Source: RGIG4079 sp045576735
GTDB taxonomy: Bacteria; Bacteroidota; Bacteroidia; Bacteroidales; Muribaculaceae
Direction: 5' to 3'
NCBI GenBank assembly: GCA_045576735.1
Contig: JAZNGZ010000097.1
Coordinates: 1 to 6,030, forward strand
Length of the DNA: 6,030 nucleotides
The notes under the pieces are model-generated. The model was not told where the DNA came from and made no database searches. It was given only the letters and a program-made list of their open reading frames with translations. The translations under genes and the position numbers were made by a program. Of this stretch, positions 5,802-6,030 are shown piece by piece (positions within the stretch are counted from its first letter, which is position 1; each line of letters starts with the position of its first letter).

Positions 5802-6030
5802 TCAAGTAGCAAGTGCAAAAATAGCAATTTGTTTGAAGAATTCCGTTTTAGGGGTTGAAAAATTTTATTTTTTACGAGGTCTTTTGTTTTATTTTTTTGT
5901 CACATTTTTAATGTACTTGTCGGAGAAGTTCTTGAAATTGGACTTTTTCGGGATGTATTGTCTGATGAGTTTGTTGATATTTTCGATTGCACCTTTTTGC
6001 CAAGAGCAGTAACTGTCAGCGAAATACACT
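5802..6030 (-). pseudogene. IS30-family transposase, C-terminal fragment, interrupted by stops
   Basis: Reading the minus strand from the window edge (codons from 6029 down) gives VYFADSYCSWQKGAIENINK, then LIRQYIPKKSNF and further residues. This is the characteristic C-terminal part of IS30-type DDE transposases. The Glu of GAIENINK (5982-5984) corresponds to the third catalytic acidic residue. The frame then hits TAA at 5889-5891. Family-like sequence continues in the same frame (NKRPRKK), hits a second TAA at 5865-5867, and continues as NFSTPKTEFFKQIAIFALAT to TGA at 5802-5804. Both TAA codons fall where Leu (TTA) would fit, as in the usual K-L-N-x-R-P-R-K-x-L-N pattern. The element is therefore probably inactive, at least in its final 30 residues. 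Its 5' portion lies outside the window, and no terminal inverted repeat could be recognised between 5741 and 5801. Confidence 0.8.

Noticed and set aside
5865..5891. Possible recoding of TAA as leucine to explain the two stops in the transposase tail
   Set aside because: TAA is the normal terminator of mdh, the kinase and all three lipoproteins in this window, so pseudogene decay is the simpler explanation.
5794..6012. A plus-strand open frame of 72 codons at the right edge
   Set aside because: The opposite strand of the same bases carries clear IS30 transposase sequence. The plus-strand product is a Phe/Leu-rich shadow.

Overview
The window looks like a stretch of a Bacteroidota (order Bacteroidales) chromosome. 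The intergenic DNA is AT-rich and the start codons lack Shine-Dalgarno sequences. There is a TAnnTTTG-type -7 box upstream of the malate dehydrogenase gene, several lipoproteins carry an S-C-G signal-peptidase-II site, and DSI-rich helical linkers are present. The malate dehydrogenase is closely Bacteroides-like. The sequence alone does not settle the family or genus.

All supported genes lie on the minus strand, so transcription runs from high to low coordinates. At the right edge (5802-6030) is the C-terminal end of an IS30-family transposase broken by two in-frame stops. Next is mdh (5661-4735), with a plausible promoter, two inverted-repeat elements in its leader and a strong intrinsic terminator at 4632-4683. 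Downstream is a tightly packed set of five genes: a flavin reductase-like protein (4594-4082), a DSI-repeat lipoprotein (4050-3307), a transmembrane Ser/Thr protein kinase (3298-1487), a second lipoprotein (1464-829) and a thioredoxin-fold-like lipoprotein without CxxC (752-246). Gaps are 31, 8, 22 and 76 nt, and a terminator at 155-197 closes the set. The leftmost ~150 bases hold a GC-rich, hairpin-dense island and no convincing gene.

The most interesting unit is lipoprotein-kinase-lipoprotein. The kinase has a cytoplasmic catalytic domain, one membrane helix, a (R)QDSI-repeat linker and a periplasmic C-terminal domain. The same domain, with the same opening motif (D-[LM]-A-x-x-x-[LV]-[HK]-G-x-V-K-[ST]-V), a D-x-x-GNW motif and an ITYY terminus, is the whole mature part of both flanking lipoproteins. 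This looks like a locally duplicated sensor module used once as a kinase ectodomain and twice as free lipoproteins. It suggests, without proving, an envelope-sensing phosphosignalling cassette. mdh is a separate housekeeping unit of central carbon metabolism.
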